From Thermoflavimicrobium dichotomicum (GTDB lineage: Bacteria > Bacillota > Bacilli > Thermoactinomycetales > Thermoactinomycetaceae): a DNA stretch of 64,000 nt. Of this stretch, positions 9,032 through 18,660 are shown piece after piece (within the stretch, counting starts at the first letter, position 1; each line of letters starts with the position of its first letter). The notes beneath the pieces are model-generated. The model saw only the letters and a list, made by a program, of their open reading frames with translations, did no database searches and was not told the DNA's origin. A program made the translations under genes and the position numbers. The stretch is from NCBI RefSeq assembly GCF_900114055.1, contig NZ_FORR01000002.1, positions 310,001-374,000 of the forward strand. The letters are read 5' to 3'.

Positions 9032-9988
9032 TTACTGTTTCATTCTGGGATCAAAAATGTCACGCAATCCATCTCCCAACAAGTTGAAGCCAAGAACGGT
9101 TAACATGATGGCTAAACCTGGGAAAATCATGGTCCAGGGTGCTGTCTGGATAAAGGGACGAGAATCTGACAACATGGTTCCCCACTCCGGCTCCGGTGGC
9201 TGTGCCCCAAGCCCCAGGAATCCAAGGGCTGCCGCTTCAATAACGGCGGTAGCAAAGCTGAGTGTTCCTTGCACCATAATCGGCGTCCAGCAGTTTGGCA
9301 AAATATGGTGGAAAAGGATCCGGCTATTTTTCATTCCGATCGCTCTGGCAGCCAGAATGAAATCTTCTTCTTTCACTCTTAGCACACTCGAACGCATCAG
9401 ACGTCCAAATGTAGGAATATTAATAATCGCAATGGCAATCAAGGCATTGTTGAGCCCGGGTCCCAAGATTGTTACAATCGCAATCGCCAGCAAAATGCCT
9501 GGAAAAGCGAGTAGAATATCAAAGAATCGGGAAATAATGGTATCTCGCCATCCGCCATAAAAACCAGCAATCAATCCCAGAAAACTGCCAAACACAATAG
9601 AACCCGTCACTGCAAAAAATCCAACCCACAAGGAAATCCGAGCACCATAAATCACGCGTGTAAAAACATCTCTTCCCATTTCATCGGTACCAAACCAGTG
9701 CTCGGCCGACGGTGCCTGATTCAGATCATCGGATCTGGCTGAATACTCATAAGAAGTAAGAACCGGTGCCAAAATGGCAATCAAGATAAGCAAAAGAATA
9801 ATAATACTGCCAATAAGAGCTGAACGGTGGCGAATAAATGCCCGCATAAACTCTTTCCAGGGTTTCTCGTCTTCCACATGATTTGGTTGGATCTCTACCT
9901 TCGCTGTGTCTGTTTGCATATCATTCTCTGCTACTTCAAATGTAGAAAGACCTTCTACATTTCTTCCGCAAAGTAGCAGGGGTGACAC
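9032..9988 (-). CDS. Peptide ABC transporter permease, DppC/OppC type
   Basis: Second membrane subunit of the peptide importer: 318 residues as given, with six hydrophobic segments. An OppC-like N-terminal tail includes WKEFMRAFIRHRSALIG. The EAA loop reads EAAALGFLGLGAQPPEPEWG, where the ATPase subunits dock. The first codon GTG (9988) overlaps the strong AAAGGAGG site, so the real start is more likely CTG at 9979 or the ATG at 9919, giving about 295 residues. It is the last gene of the D-F-A-B-C operon, 27 bases after the B permease, and is followed by the operon terminator. Confidence 0.9.
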   Translation of the reverse strand: MSPLLLCGRNVEGLSTFEVAENDMQTDTAKVEIQPNHVEDEKPWKEFMRAFIRHRSALIGSIIILLLILIAILAPVLTSYEYSARSDDLNQAPSAEHWFGTDEMGRDVFTRVIYGARISLWVGFFAVTGSIVFGSFLGLIAGFYGGWRDTIISRFFDILLAFPGILLAIAIVTILGPGLNNALIAIAIINIPTFGRLMRSSVLRVKEEDFILAARAIGMKNSRILFHHILPNCWTPIMVQGTLSFATAVIEAAALGFLGLGAQPPEPEWGTMLSDSRPFIQTAPWTMIFPGLAIMLTVLGFNLLGDGLRDIFDPRMKQ

Positions 9989-10015
9989 CTCCTTTTCACT
10001 CGAACGGAAGATGTG

Positions 10016-11026
10016 TTATTTTCGACCATACTGAATGCGTGGATCAATCCAGGCATAAATCAAGTCAACAAGCAAGTTGATTAAAACAAACATCGTCGCT
10101 ACTACCAAAATCCCTGATTGAACAACGGTATAATCCCGTTCACTGATCGCTGTATATAAGTAGCGACCAATTCCAGGCCAACTGAAAATGGTTTCTGTAA
10201 GTACGGCTCCACCCAGCAATAGACCCAGTTGCAATCCAATCACCGTCAATACTGGAATGGCTGCGTTTTTCAGCGTATGTTTGTATACAACCCAAAATTC
10301 AGAGAGTCCCTTTGCCCGTGCCGTACGAATATAATCCGAACGCATGACTTCCAACATGCTTGAACGTGTAATTCGAGCAATGATGGCCATTGGTACTGTT
10401 GCCAAAGCAACTGCAGGCAGGATCAGATGTTTGACAACATCCCACAACACTTCGGTATCTCCATAAATCAGAGTGTCAATGACATAAAAGTGTGTAATGG
10501 GTACCATCTGAATTCGTGGGTCCATGCGGCCATTGGAAGGGAGCCAATCCAATGTTTGTGCAAATAGCCACTGTTCCATCAAACCCAACCAGAATACAGG
10601 AATCGAAATCCCGATGAGAGCAATCACCATCGATGTGTAGTCAAACCATGAATTCTGTCGCCATGCCGAAATAATCCCTAAATTAACCCCAAAAAAGACG
10701 GCAATGAGCATGCTGGTCAATACCAATTCGGCAGTCGCCGCCAGAAAGGGACCAATCTCTTCAGAAATCGGCCGTTTCGTAATCAGTGACTTACCCAGAT
10801 CTCCTTGTAAAAGCCCTTTGACATAATCCAGATACTGCTTGTATAACGGTTGGTCCAAACCCAGCTCTTTCCGAATCTCTTCGACCCGTTGTGGGGTTGC
10901 TTTCTCGCCCGCAATCGTTTGTGCCGGATCACCAGGTATCAAATGAACAACTGCAAATGTGATAATGGACATACCAATAAGAACCGGAATTAACATCAAC
11001 AATCGGCGTACTGTATAGGCAAACAT
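10016..11026 (-). CDS. Peptide ABC transporter permease, DppB/OppB type
   Basis: First membrane subunit of the peptide importer, 336 residues. The start is ATG 11026, eight bases after GGTAGGTGA; an in-frame GTG at 11038 lies inside that site. The family N-terminus RRLLMLIPVLIGMSIITF and the conserved HLIPGDPA are present, as is the EAA-loop region KNAAIPVLTVIGLQLGLLLGG. Six membrane spans are expected. It is separated from the upstream binding-protein gene by a 14-bp hairpin that probably sets relative expression. Confidence 0.92.
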   Translation of the reverse strand: MFAYTVRRLLMLIPVLIGMSIITFAVVHLIPGDPAQTIAGEKATPQRVEEIRKELGLDQPLYKQYLDYVKGLLQGDLGKSLITKRPISEEIGPFLAATAELVLTSMLIAVFFGVNLGIISAWRQNSWFDYTSMVIALIGISIPVFWLGLMEQWLFAQTLDWLPSNGRMDPRIQMVPITHFYVIDTLIYGDTEVLWDVVKHLILPAVALATVPMAIIARITRSSMLEVMRSDYIRTARAKGLSEFWVVYKHTLKNAAIPVLTVIGLQLGLLLGGAVLTETIFSWPGIGRYLYTAISERDYTVVQSGILVVATMFVLINLLVDLIYAWIDPRIQYGRK

Positions 11027-11066
11027 TTTTCGTCTCACCTACCATTCTTTCCACTCTTTGTACATA

Positions 11067-11103
11067 CAAAGTGGCATTGCACAAAGAAAGCAATGCCACT
11101 TTG
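11067..11103 (-). terminator. Intra-operon hairpin between binding-protein and permease genes
   Basis: A perfect 14-bp stem (CAAAGTGGCATTGC with its complement, nine-base loop) without a T run, right after the binding-protein stop. It overlaps a smaller palindrome at 11056-11071 that could compete with it. Such hairpins commonly protect binding-protein mRNA and reduce readthrough; that role is inferred. Confidence 0.65.
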
Positions 11104-11111
11104 CGAAGCTG

Positions 11112-12737
11112 TTAATTTTTCTTCTCAACAGATACTTTGTGTAATTTATAGGTACTTGTTGGATGTGGGAAGAACCCTTTGATTTCAGCTTTTCCAGCAA
11201 TCGGTACTGTCGCATGTACGAGTGGCACCCATGGAGCGTCCTGTTTAATGATCTCTTGTGCTTTTTTATACAGTTCTACCCTTTTGTTCTGATCAATGCT
11301 GCTTTGTGCTTCAACCAGGAGCTTATGCACTTCTTCGCTGGTGTAGTAAGAGATATTGGATGCATCTTTTTCACGTGCATTGTTTTTATCTAACAAGACA
11401 TACAGGAAGTTATCGGGATCTCCATTGTCTCCATTCCAACCATAGAGAGCGAGTTCATGCTCCCCGCTTTTCACTTTTTCCTGGTATGTTTTCCATTCAA
11501 AGGTCACGATCTCAACATCGATCCCAATCTTTTTGAAATCTTCTTTTAAGAATTCGGCTACTTTTTTACCGTTTGGCAAGTATGGACGTGGATCTTGTGG
11601 TGCATAAAGCTTCAATTTCAGGCCTTTCTCAAAACCGGCTTCTTTCAATAGTTGTTTTGCTTTATCCAGGTTAAATTCATAATCTTTCACATCTTTGTTA
11701 TAGCCAAGCATAAAGGATGGATATGGGTTAACGGCTGGTTCAGCCAATCCTGCATAGAAGTTGGAGATAATCCGTTTTTTATCGACAGCATAGTTAATCG
11801 CTTGACGTACTTTTGGATTGTCCAGCGGTTTTTTCTTCATATTAAAGGACAAGTAAGCGACATTCATCCCTTGCTGTTTAAACAATTGCAACTTCTTGTC
11901 TTGTTGCACTTGTGCGACATCGCTTGGGTTCATTCCATCCATAATATCGATATCGCCCGATTTCAATGCTGTAAAGCGAGCAGCGTTATCTGGGATGGAT
12001 TTGAAAATCAGTTTGTCGACTTTTGGATATCCTTTATCCCAATAGTCAGGGTTTTTCTCCAAGGTAATCGTATCGTTCTTTTTCCACTCTTTAAATTTAA
12101 ACGGACCTGTACCTACTGGGTTTTCATTAAATTTTTCGGGATCTTTTTTGATCGCTGTTGGTGAACCAATCGCAAATGGTGGCATTGCCAGGTTTGCAAG
12201 GAAAGGACCAATTGGCCGATTGAGCTCAAATTTCACGGTATAATCATCCACTTTGGTGACTGCTTTAATGACATGGTCTTTATCACCCTTATATCCACCG
12301 AACATATCTGGATAGTAGGTGAATTCGCCACCTTTGTGTTGAGGATGATTCTTGTCCATCCAGCGTTCAAAGTTAAACACTACTGCATCCGCATTAAATG
12401 GTGTACCATCATGGAATTTCACATTTTTCCGGAGATGGAAAGTCCATACTTTTCCATCTGGAGAACTCTCCCATTTTTCGGCCAAACCAGGTTGAATCTC
12501 CGTGTTTTCATCTTTGTATTGGACTAATGTATCATAAATCATGCCAGTTACTTTGAGCGACTCACCATCGGTCACCTGAATGGGATCCAGCTTTTTCGCA
12601 TCAGCACCGCGACCATAAATCAATGTGGTTCCGGTGTCTTTTTTAATTCCCCCGCCACCGGAATTACAAGCGACGAGTACCATGGATAATAAGAAGACCA
12701 TTGCTAGAGCCAATGTCCAAAAAGGCTTTTTTCTCAC
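11112..12737 (-). CDS. Peptide ABC transporter substrate-binding lipoprotein (SBP family 5)
   Basis: Binding protein of 541 residues that captures peptides outside the membrane. It has a lipoprotein signal with lipobox LVAC (Cys24) and a Gly-rich linker. The SBP_5 fold includes LAEKWESSPDGKVWTFHLRK (about 86-105), the conserved VKFHDGTPFNADAVVFNFER and, later, VRQAINYAVDKKRI. The start is GTG 12737, eight bases after AAGGAGG. It is third in the operon, after both ATPases and before both permeases. Length fits DppA/OppA; the peptide range cannot be read. Expression probably exceeds that of the permeases because of the downstream hairpin. Confidence 0.93.
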   Translation of the reverse strand: MRKKPFWTLALAMVFLLSMVLVACNSGGGGIKKDTGTTLIYGRGADAKKLDPIQVTDGESLKVTGMIYDTLVQYKDENTEIQPGLAEKWESSPDGKVWTFHLRKNVKFHDGTPFNADAVVFNFERWMDKNHPQHKGGEFTYYPDMFGGYKGDKDHVIKAVTKVDDYTVKFELNRPIGPFLANLAMPPFAIGSPTAIKKDPEKFNENPVGTGPFKFKEWKKNDTITLEKNPDYWDKGYPKVDKLIFKSIPDNAARFTALKSGDIDIMDGMNPSDVAQVQQDKKLQLFKQQGMNVAYLSFNMKKKPLDNPKVRQAINYAVDKKRIISNFYAGLAEPAVNPYPSFMLGYNKDVKDYEFNLDKAKQLLKEAGFEKGLKLKLYAPQDPRPYLPNGKKVAEFLKEDFKKIGIDVEIVTFEWKTYQEKVKSGEHELALYGWNGDNGDPDNFLYVLLDKNNAREKDASNISYYTSEEVHKLLVEAQSSIDQNKRVELYKKAQEIIKQDAPWVPLVHATVPIAGKAEIKGFFPHPTSTYKLHKVSVEKKN

Positions 12738-12813
12738 TTTATTTACCTCCTTGATCTTTTTATTTTCAAAAATGAATGCCTCTTTTTATATCCGTTGTCA
12801 CCTTCCACCTCCT

Positions 12814-13797
12814 TTATTGAATCAAATGGCATGCGACAAAATGACGGTTTCCTTTATCCACAAAAGCGGGTCTTTCTTTTTTACATACATCCATGACATA
12901 CGGACAACGTGGATGAAAAGCACATCCTTGTGGCGGATTCTCCGGGCTTGGTACATCCCCTTGCAAGATAATGCGTTCCCGTTTTGCCTCTGGATCCGGA
13001 ATCGGGACTGCGGAAAGCAAAGCTTGCGTATAGGGATGCAATGGATTGTCATAGAGCTCATCCCGATCCGCCAATTCTACCATCCGACCCAGATACATCA
13101 CGCCTACTCGATCACTGATGTGCTTGACTACACTCAGGTCGTGAGCAATAAAGATATAAGTCAGGCCAAATTGCTCTTGCAGATCCTCCATCAAATTGAG
13201 TACTTGCGATTGAATGGAAACATCCAGGGCAGATACAGGTTCATCCGCAACAATCAGTTTGGGTTTTGTGGACAAAGCCCGTGCAATCCCGATCCGTTGC
13301 CGCTGTCCACCACTGAACTGGTGAGGATAACGGCTCGCATGATGCTTGTCCAGACCAACTACTTGAAGGAGTTCCAATACTTGTTCTTTTCGCTCTTTGT
13401 CATTGCCAATACCATGAACAATGAGCGGTTCTTCCAGGATATCACTTATCTTCTTGCGCGGATTAAGCGATGCAAACGGGTCCTGGAACACCATCTGCAA
13501 ATCCCGACGTGCCTGTCGCATCTCTTCCTGACTCAGCTTTAACAAAGATTTGCCCTCAAACTCCACTTCTCCTGACGTCGGCTCGTACAAGCGCAAGATG
13601 GTTCGGCCTGTCGTCGATTTTCCACATCCGCTCTCGCCTACAAGACCGAGTGTTTCCCCTTGATACACATCAAAACTGACCTGATCAACCGCACGAACCT
13701 CACCCACTTTTTTGCCAAAAAGCCCGCCACGAATTGGAAACGTTTTCACCAAATCATGAACTTTCAACAGTGGCGTTTGTTGCGTTTGTTTCTCCAT
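12814..13797 (-). CDS. Peptide ABC transporter ATPase, DppF/OppF type
   Basis: ATP-hydrolysing subunit of 327 residues. Walker A is GESGCGKST (about 54-62), the signature is [15 protein letters not shown] and Walker B is [12 protein letters not shown]. The C-terminal oligopeptide-transporter domain has the Cys-rich [15 protein letters not shown]...C pattern that may hold an iron-sulfur cluster in this family. Its start overlaps the end of the other ATPase gene by 44 bases, implying coupled translation. [21 protein letters not shown] block is typical of the F-type partner. Confidence 0.93.
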   Translation of the reverse strand: MEKQTQQTPLLKVHDLVKTFPIRGGLFGKKVGEVRAVDQVSFDVYQGETLGLVGESGCGKSTTGRTILRLYEPTSGEVEFEGKSLLKLSQEEMRQARRDLQMVFQDPFASLNPRKKISDILEEPLIVHGIGNDKERKEQVLELLQVVGLDKHHASRYPHQFSGGQRQRIGIARALSTKPKLIVADEPVSALDVSIQSQVLNLMEDLQEQFGLTYIFIAHDLSVVKHISDRVGVMYLGRMVELADRDELYDNPLHPYTQALLSAVPIPDPEAKRERIILQGDVPSPENPPQGCAFHPRCPYVMDVCKKERPAFVDKGNRHFVACHLIQ

Positions 13798-14782
13798 TGT
13801 TGCCGCTTCCCTCCTTTGCCTGATGTAACCAACAGCGGCTTAGATGTCCTTTTTCTGTTTCCAATAGTTCCGGTTTTTGACTCCAACAATGATCCATGAC
13901 ATACTCACACCGAGGAGCAAAGCGGCAGCCTTGAGGCATTCGAAGAGGATGAGGAACCTGTCCCGGAATTGAATAGAGACGTTTTTCATTCCCATCCAGT
14001 TTTGGAATCGATTTCAACAATCCTTGTGTATAGGGATGGGTTGGATTTTTAAATAAATGACAGCAGTCCGCTTCCTCTACGACTTGTCCGGCATACATGA
14101 CAATGACACGATCGCACATTTCGGCAACCACACCCAAATCGTGGGTGATCAGCAAGATCGATGTTCCATACTCCTTATTGAGTGATCGCATCAAATCAAG
14201 GATTTGTGCCTGAATCGTCACATCCAGAGCAGTCGTCGGTTCATCCGCAATCAGCAGACGAGGATTTAACACCATCGCCATGGCAATCATCACACGCTGT
14301 CTCATCCCACCAGACAGTTGGTGAGGATATAGGTCGAGAATCCCTTTACGCTTGATTCCCACCTTTTCCAGCATGCTTAAGCTCATGGCCTGCGCTTCTT
14401 TTTTGGAGCATTTTTTATGAATTCGAATGGCTTCCACCATTTGATCGCCAATGGTAAATAAAGGATTCAATGATGTCATTGGCTCCTGGAATATCATGGA
14501 TATATCTTTTCCACGAATCTTGCGCATTTGTTTGTTCGTCCAGTGCGTAATATCCTGACCTGCAAATCGGATTGTCCCTCCCACGATTTTTCCTGGTGGA
14601 TTGGGGACCAGACCCATCACAGCAAGTGATGTTACACTTTTTCCACAACCCGATTCTCCTACCAGTCCAACAATTTCTCCTTCATTTACCGTAATGTCTA
14701 CTCCATCAATCGCTTTCACGACGCCTTTGTCTGTAAAAAAGTGCAGCTGTAACTCCGATATCTCTAGAACAGATTGGCTCAT
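13754..14782 (-). CDS. Peptide ABC transporter ATPase, DppD/OppD type
   Basis: First gene of the importer operon, 342 residues. Walker A is GESGCGKSV (about 39-47), the signature is [15 protein letters not shown] and Walker B is [12 protein letters not shown]. The C-terminal domain has [15 protein letters not shown]...C, again four cysteines. It pairs with the F-type ATPase to form the heterodimer that drives both permeases. A sigma-A-like promoter lies 60-90 bases upstream. Family assignment is firm. Confidence 0.93.
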   Translation of the reverse strand: MSQSVLEISELQLHFFTDKGVVKAIDGVDITVNEGEIVGLVGESGCGKSVTSLAVMGLVPNPPGKIVGGTIRFAGQDITHWTNKQMRKIRGKDISMIFQEPMTSLNPLFTIGDQMVEAIRIHKKCSKKEAQAMSLSMLEKVGIKRKGILDLYPHQLSGGMRQRVMIAMAMVLNPRLLIADEPTTALDVTIQAQILDLMRSLNKEYGTSILLITHDLGVVAEMCDRVIVMYAGQVVEEADCCHLFKNPTHPYTQGLLKSIPKLDGNEKRLYSIPGQVPHPLRMPQGCRFAPRCEYVMDHCWSQKPELLETEKGHLSRCWLHQAKEGSGNNGETNATNATVESS

Positions 14783-14839
14783 AAGAACACCTCAAACAAA
14801 GAAAAAATAAAATAACCCAAAGATAAGTTCTATATATTT

Positions 14840-14868
14840 AATATAAATACTTCTATATTTTATATCAA
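14840..14868 (-). promoter_or_regulatory. Probable sigma-A promoter of the peptide-importer operon
   Basis: On the minus strand TTGATA (14868-14863) and TATATT (14845-14840) are 17 bases apart, 58 bases before the first ATPase ATG. The rest of the spacer to 15010 is AT-rich with no gene. Confidence 0.6.
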
Positions 14869-15010
14869 GTTCGCCATTCAGATAAAAATTCCTTTTTAAA
14901 ATCTAAAATAAATAAAGATGACTTGGTTAATGAAGATAATTAGGACTAAGTGCGAAGATTTTATTTCCTCTTATTACCGAAAAACAGGAATAAATTGGAT
15001 TTTTCATGTG

Positions 15011-15138
15011 AAAAAGGCGTTCTGTTTTCTGTGAAGTAAAGGGATGGGTTCCTTACGAGATGACTGTGACAGTACAAAAGTCGTCACGGAAGAAGAAACC
15101 CATCCCAAAGCGCGGTAGAAACATATCCATATTTTCAG
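15011..15138 (+). repeat. Structured intergenic repeat, copy A
   Basis: First of at least six copies of a hairpin-forming repeat. The stem arms GGGATGGGTT and AACCCATCCC flank an inner ATGAC/GTCAC pair, and the copy ends with ATATTTTCAG like copies B-D. About 85-120 bases downstream (15223-15260), GGAAAAGGAAAACCGG and TTTGTCAACA resemble the left flank of copy C, suggesting a second, truncated unit. No known family was recognised. Confidence 0.8.
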
Positions 15139-15273
15139 AATTATTGAGGCTGCTCTACAAACCCGGGATTCCTTTTCCAGTTGAACGACTTCTTGCTCGT
15201 TTTTATAGAGCGGGAGTAAAACGGAAAAGGAAAACCGGCATATAACGGATATTTTGTCAACAAGATGTATCGA

Positions 15274-16026
15274 TTATTTTTCTTTTTGCTTGAGCGAAGG
15301 TTGTGCAGGAGCAGGAGGTGGCAGCATCGGTGAAGGCGTTCCGCCTTTTTTCTCGCCATTTGCACCATTGTAAAAGTAGTATTGCGGTACATCCCCGACT
15401 AAAAGCGCTTGCACAATGGGATACTCGGATTCGACTGTCATCACCTCTTCTGAAAAGGGAACCAGTACGCCCATTTCTACTCGAACATGCATATTCAACG
15501 TGACCATCACCATGTTAATCCCTTGAGACTCCGATTTGGGAATGAGTGTCACCTTTGGCGCACCTTTTGGCCATATCTCTAGCGGAATATAAGGACCATG
15601 ATCAGCAAAAAGTTCACTTTGCCAAATTTGGCCCAAACTGATTTCAATCGGCCGGTCCTTGAGTTGCTTCAGTTTCTTATAAATGCCTGACACCGCATGG
15701 GTATAAATATCTGCTTGAACTTTTGAATCAATTTGTATAAATGAAGTTTCCCCATTCTGCTTTTTTTCCACTTTCACCAGTTGATTGAGGTCATTCCCCA
15801 GCTCCTTTTGCTTTTCAATCCCTTCTAAAATGGCTTCCTGAGCAATTTTTTTCACTTCTGTTTTTGCCATATGTATCATAACTGGATGAAGATTTGTTTC
15901 GATCATGTTCAAAAACCAGAAAAATATCATGATCACCAATACACTGAGAAAGAGAAGGACGATATATCGTTTGCGTATAAATCGACTCATCTTCCTCTTG
16001 CGTACCATTTTCCGTCGAAAACGCAC
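15274..16026 (-). CDS. yunB: Sporulation protein YunB
   Basis: A 250-residue membrane-anchored protein with a basic N-terminus, one hydrophobic segment (about residues 22-42) and an extracytoplasmic domain. That domain contains HMAKTEVKKIAQEAILEGI and VPFSEEVMTVESEYPIVQAL, both typical of YunB. In Bacillus it is made in the mother cell under sigma-E and affects spore formation. A Pro/Gln/Lys-rich tail follows residue 230. The start is GTG at 16026, nine bases after AGGGGGGAT. It is divergent from thyX. Confidence 0.88.
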   Translation of the reverse strand: MRFRRKMVRKRKMSRFIRKRYIVLLFLSVLVIMIFFWFLNMIETNLHPVMIHMAKTEVKKIAQEAILEGIEKQKELGNDLNQLVKVEKKQNGETSFIQIDSKVQADIYTHAVSGIYKKLKQLKDRPIEISLGQIWQSELFADHGPYIPLEIWPKGAPKVTLIPKSESQGINMVMVTLNMHVRVEMGVLVPFSEEVMTVESEYPIVQALLVGDVPQYYFYNGANGEKKGGTPSPMLPPPAPAQPSLKQKEK

Positions 16027-16117
16027 GGGACGATCCCCCCTTACATTAAACCTATGCGAAATCTACTATCAATTTGAGCAAAATATGATACAATCGATGG
16101 GAAATGGAGGGATCAAC

Positions 16118-17599
16118 ATGAAACCGGCAATCGATCTAACTCGCTACGTATCCAATTTAGATAAAAATGTTTATGCGATTTTCAATTTGCCAGAAGAAGT
16201 GATTGCGGTCATCTTTGCCTATGTAAGTCGCAGTCCAGCCAGTTTTCGTGAAAACCTGGCAAAATTACTGGCAGACAGCGAGTTAGCGACCAACCTGCAC
16301 AGTAGTAATTCAGCTACAGCCTATTCCAAAAAAGCGGCCCGATTTCACGAAAAATGGGTTGTTGGCTATGGACATAGCAGTGTAGCAGAACACGCTGTCG
16401 CTCACATCGGCATTGAAAAAATCAGTCGACTCGCATCCGCTGAACTGGAACTGGCCAATACCTTTAACAGCTTTACCGAATACAGTCAGAGATACCAACG
16501 CCCCAAACGTGGGGATTTTTATATACCTCAAGAACTGGAGCAAGCTCCTGAACTAAAGAAGGCCTATATCCAATTCAATGAAAAAGCTTATGACATTTAT
16601 GAAGATATCATGGCAGGGCTCACTCGGTATTTGCTCCAGACCATTCCAAAAGAAGAGAACGAATCAGATCAACGCTTCCAACTTCGAGTTGAAAAAATTG
16701 CCTTTGAAGATGCACGATATGTGCTTCCATTAGCTACCTTGACCAATCTTGGAATGACAGGAAATGGACGGGCTTTGCGAGATACGTTGGTTCGTCTGCT
16801 ATCGAGTGCTTACACGGAATGTCACCATTTGGCCCATGAGTTGGAACAGGAAATTTCGAAAGTGATTCCTACCTTATTGAAATACGTTAAACCCAATGAA
16901 TATCTCATCGAAACCAGGAAAAAACTGCAGCAGCAATTTCAGCAAGTCCTGCCAACAGGAACTGCAAACACAACAGGGCCTCAAGCACGCTTTATTCATA
17001 TGCCGGATTATCGTACCGTCTTAACCCAGCTCGCTACTTACCTGCTACTGACCGAACATCCCTATTCCCTGGAAGAGGCTGAGGTGATCGCTCAGCAGTA
17101 CAGCATGGAAGAGCTGGAACAAATCGCTACCCATTCGTTATCTGCATTACGCTTCTTCGATAATCCTGTAGATGAGCTCGGACACCTTACTTACCGGTTT
17201 GAATGCAAAATATCAGAAGCCAACTGGCATCAACTTCTCCGCCATAATCGAAAAACGCATTTTACCTACACGAAGCCAACCACTCGGTTAGGATATACCA
17301 TTCCTCCCCATATCCGGGAAGCAGGCTTGACTTCTGTATTTGTTGCGCTAATGGAAGAAGCGGAACAAATCGTACATCAAATAGAAAGCTTTGAGCCAAC
17401 CATCGCTGCTTATGCAGTGACAAATGCCCATCATCGTCAAGTGGTTGCTACGGTAAGTTTGTGGGAGCTCTATCACCTGATCAATCTTCGTACGTCCCCA
17501 GAAGCCCAATGGGATATTCGCCATACTTTCAATCAGATTTATCAAGTGTTAAAGGATCAACATCCGGTTCTCGCTCAATTTGCGAAAAGAAGGCAATAA
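16118..17599 (+). CDS. FAD-dependent thymidylate synthase-like protein, long two-lobed ThyX form
   Basis: A 493-residue protein of the ThyX superfamily, about twice the usual length, apparently from an internal duplication. The first half holds SSVAEHAVAHIGIEKISRLA and FTEYSQRYQRP. The second half holds LLRHNRKTHFTYTKPTTRLG and the typical ThyX ending NLRTSPEAQWDIRHTF. ThyX makes dTMP from dUMP with FAD and methylene-tetrahydrofolate. Whether both lobes are active is unclear, since the classic RHRxxSxNxxSxR motif is intact in neither. The ATG at 16118 follows GGAGGG by six bases; a longer in-frame extension overlaps yunB and is unlikely. Confidence 0.82.
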   Translation: MKPAIDLTRYVSNLDKNVYAIFNLPEEVIAVIFAYVSRSPASFRENLAKLLADSELATNLHSSNSATAYSKKAARFHEKWVVGYGHSSVAEHAVAHIGIEKISRLASAELELANTFNSFTEYSQRYQRPKRGDFYIPQELEQAPELKKAYIQFNEKAYDIYEDIMAGLTRYLLQTIPKEENESDQRFQLRVEKIAFEDARYVLPLATLTNLGMTGNGRALRDTLVRLLSSAYTECHHLAHELEQEISKVIPTLLKYVKPNEYLIETRKKLQQQFQQVLPTGTANTTGPQARFIHMPDYRTVLTQLATYLLLTEHPYSLEEAEVIAQQYSMEELEQIATHSLSALRFFDNPVDELGHLTYRFECKISEANWHQLLRHNRKTHFTYTKPTTRLGYTIPPHIREAGLTSVFVALMEEAEQIVHQIESFEPTIAAYAVTNAHHRQVVATVSLWELYHLINLRTSPEAQWDIRHTFNQIYQVLKDQHPVLAQFAKRRQ

Positions 17600-17617
17600 C
17601 AATCGATGAAACCAGAT

Positions 17618-17667
17618 GGCAGGGAAGCAATTCACAACTAAGATCAAGGATCTTGCGATTCCCTGCC
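17618..17667 (+). terminator. Hairpin after the ThyX-like gene
   Basis: GGCAGGGAA pairs with TTCCCTGCC and an inner AGATC..GATCT stem lies within. The following CCTTATCTT is a weak T tract. Confidence 0.6.
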
Positions 17668-17767
17668 TTATCTTCCTAGAGAAGCAGCAGAGAATTCTTA
17701 CGCAACTTCCAGAGAAGAGGGAAACAAACGATTTTCAAGGTCGATGTCTAAAAATATTCTAGAATAT

Positions 17768-17940
17768 CCTGAAAATATGGATACATTCCTCCCGCGCTTC
17801 GGCATGGGTTCCTTCCCCCGTGACGACTTCTGTACCATCAGTCACACCGTAAAGAACCCATCCTCCGTTTTATAGAAATCAGAACTGATGGTTCTGCTCG
17901 TTAACATGTGGATCTGTTAACAGACCCGGCATTTAACGGA
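17768..17940 (-). repeat. Structured intergenic repeat, copy B
   Basis: Reverse-strand copy. Read on the minus strand it runs from CCGTTAAATGCCGGGTCTGT through the GGATGGGTTC hairpin to ATATTTTCAGG. Relative to copies C and D it lacks a G in the GGAGGATGGG stretch and three bases in the loop, which breaks any shared reading frame while keeping the outer stem. The 17668-18085 gap otherwise holds only AT-rich sequence upstream of the amidase. Confidence 0.78.
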
Positions 17941-18085
17941 AACTTAGCCCATAAGCAGAAAAAATATTCCTTTCTTGGGTTTCTATTCTATTCACTTATT
18001 ATATTTTTCAATATAATAAAAGTAGAATGAATTTACGAACAAAAAATATCCCTGATTATCGGATATAAATGGAAGGAGTATCAAA

Positions 18086-18106
18086 ATGGAGGTGAAATCT
18101 CCTTGA
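18086..18106 (+). CDS. Possible six-codon leader peptide overlapping the amidase start
   Basis: ATG GAG GTG AAA TCT CCT TGA would encode MEVKSP. It has its own AAGGAG site about eight bases upstream. Its stop TGA (18104-18106) overlaps the TTG start of the amidase (18103-18105), and its GAGGTG codons form the amidase ribosome site. This arrangement is seen directly; translational coupling is inferred. Confidence 0.45.
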   Translation: MEVKSP

Positions 18107-18660
18107 CCAAGTTAATCATTGATCCTGGACATGGGGGAAACGACTCCGGTGCAGTTCATGAAAATAATCAGGAAAAAAATTTTACCTTGGATATCTCGCA
18201 ACGTATCTGTGATTATTTACAAAATCACTACATCGTGGACATTTTGATGACTCGTACGACCGACGTATACCTCAGTCTGGCAGAACGAACCGACTTCGCC
18301 AATCACCAGCAAGCAGATTATTTTATTTCCATTCACATCAATGCTGGCAATGGAACTGGATGGGAAAGCTATATATGGGACGGACCGCTTGATCAGGAAA
18401 CCATCGATGCGCAAAATACGATTCATTCTACAATCATGAATAGGATTGGACCGACATATGGAGTGATCGATCGTGGCAAAAAACGGGCAAACTTTCATGT
18501 TTTGCGTGAAACGACGATGCCAGCCATTCTGTTGGAAAACCTCTTTATTGACTCTGAAAACGATCTCAATCTATTGCTCAATGATCAGTTTATCGATGAC
18601 TTATCCCATGCGATTGGTGAAGGGTTAGCCAAAGCTTTATCATTGCCCCAAAAAAGTTAA
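18103..18660 (+). CDS. N-acetylmuramoyl-L-alanine amidase (Amidase_3, CwlC-like)
   Basis: A 185-residue zinc amidase that cuts between MurNAc and the stem peptide of peptidoglycan. The zinc-site motifs are DPGHGG (H10), NNQEKNF (E24) and SIHIN (H79), with the catalytic Glu in LLENLFID. There is no signal peptide and no cell-wall-binding repeat, so it is shorter than CwlC but has the same catalytic layout. CwlC-type enzymes lyse the mother cell late in sporulation and also lack signals. The TTG start at 18103 is favoured because GGAGGTGA lies seven bases upstream. A short overlapping leader may couple its translation. Confidence 0.85.
   Translation: MTKLIIDPGHGGNDSGAVHENNQEKNFTLDISQRICDYLQNHYIVDILMTRTTDVYLSLAERTDFANHQQADYFISIHINAGNGTGWESYIWDGPLDQETIDAQNTIHSTIMNRIGPTYGVIDRGKKRANFHVLRETTMPAILLENLFIDSENDLNLLLNDQFIDDLSHAIGEGLAKALSLPQKS

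Noticed and set aside
15905-16117. Longer start for the ThyX-like protein
   Set aside because: The extension lies within yunB on the other strand, and a clear GGAGGG site precedes the ATG at 16118.
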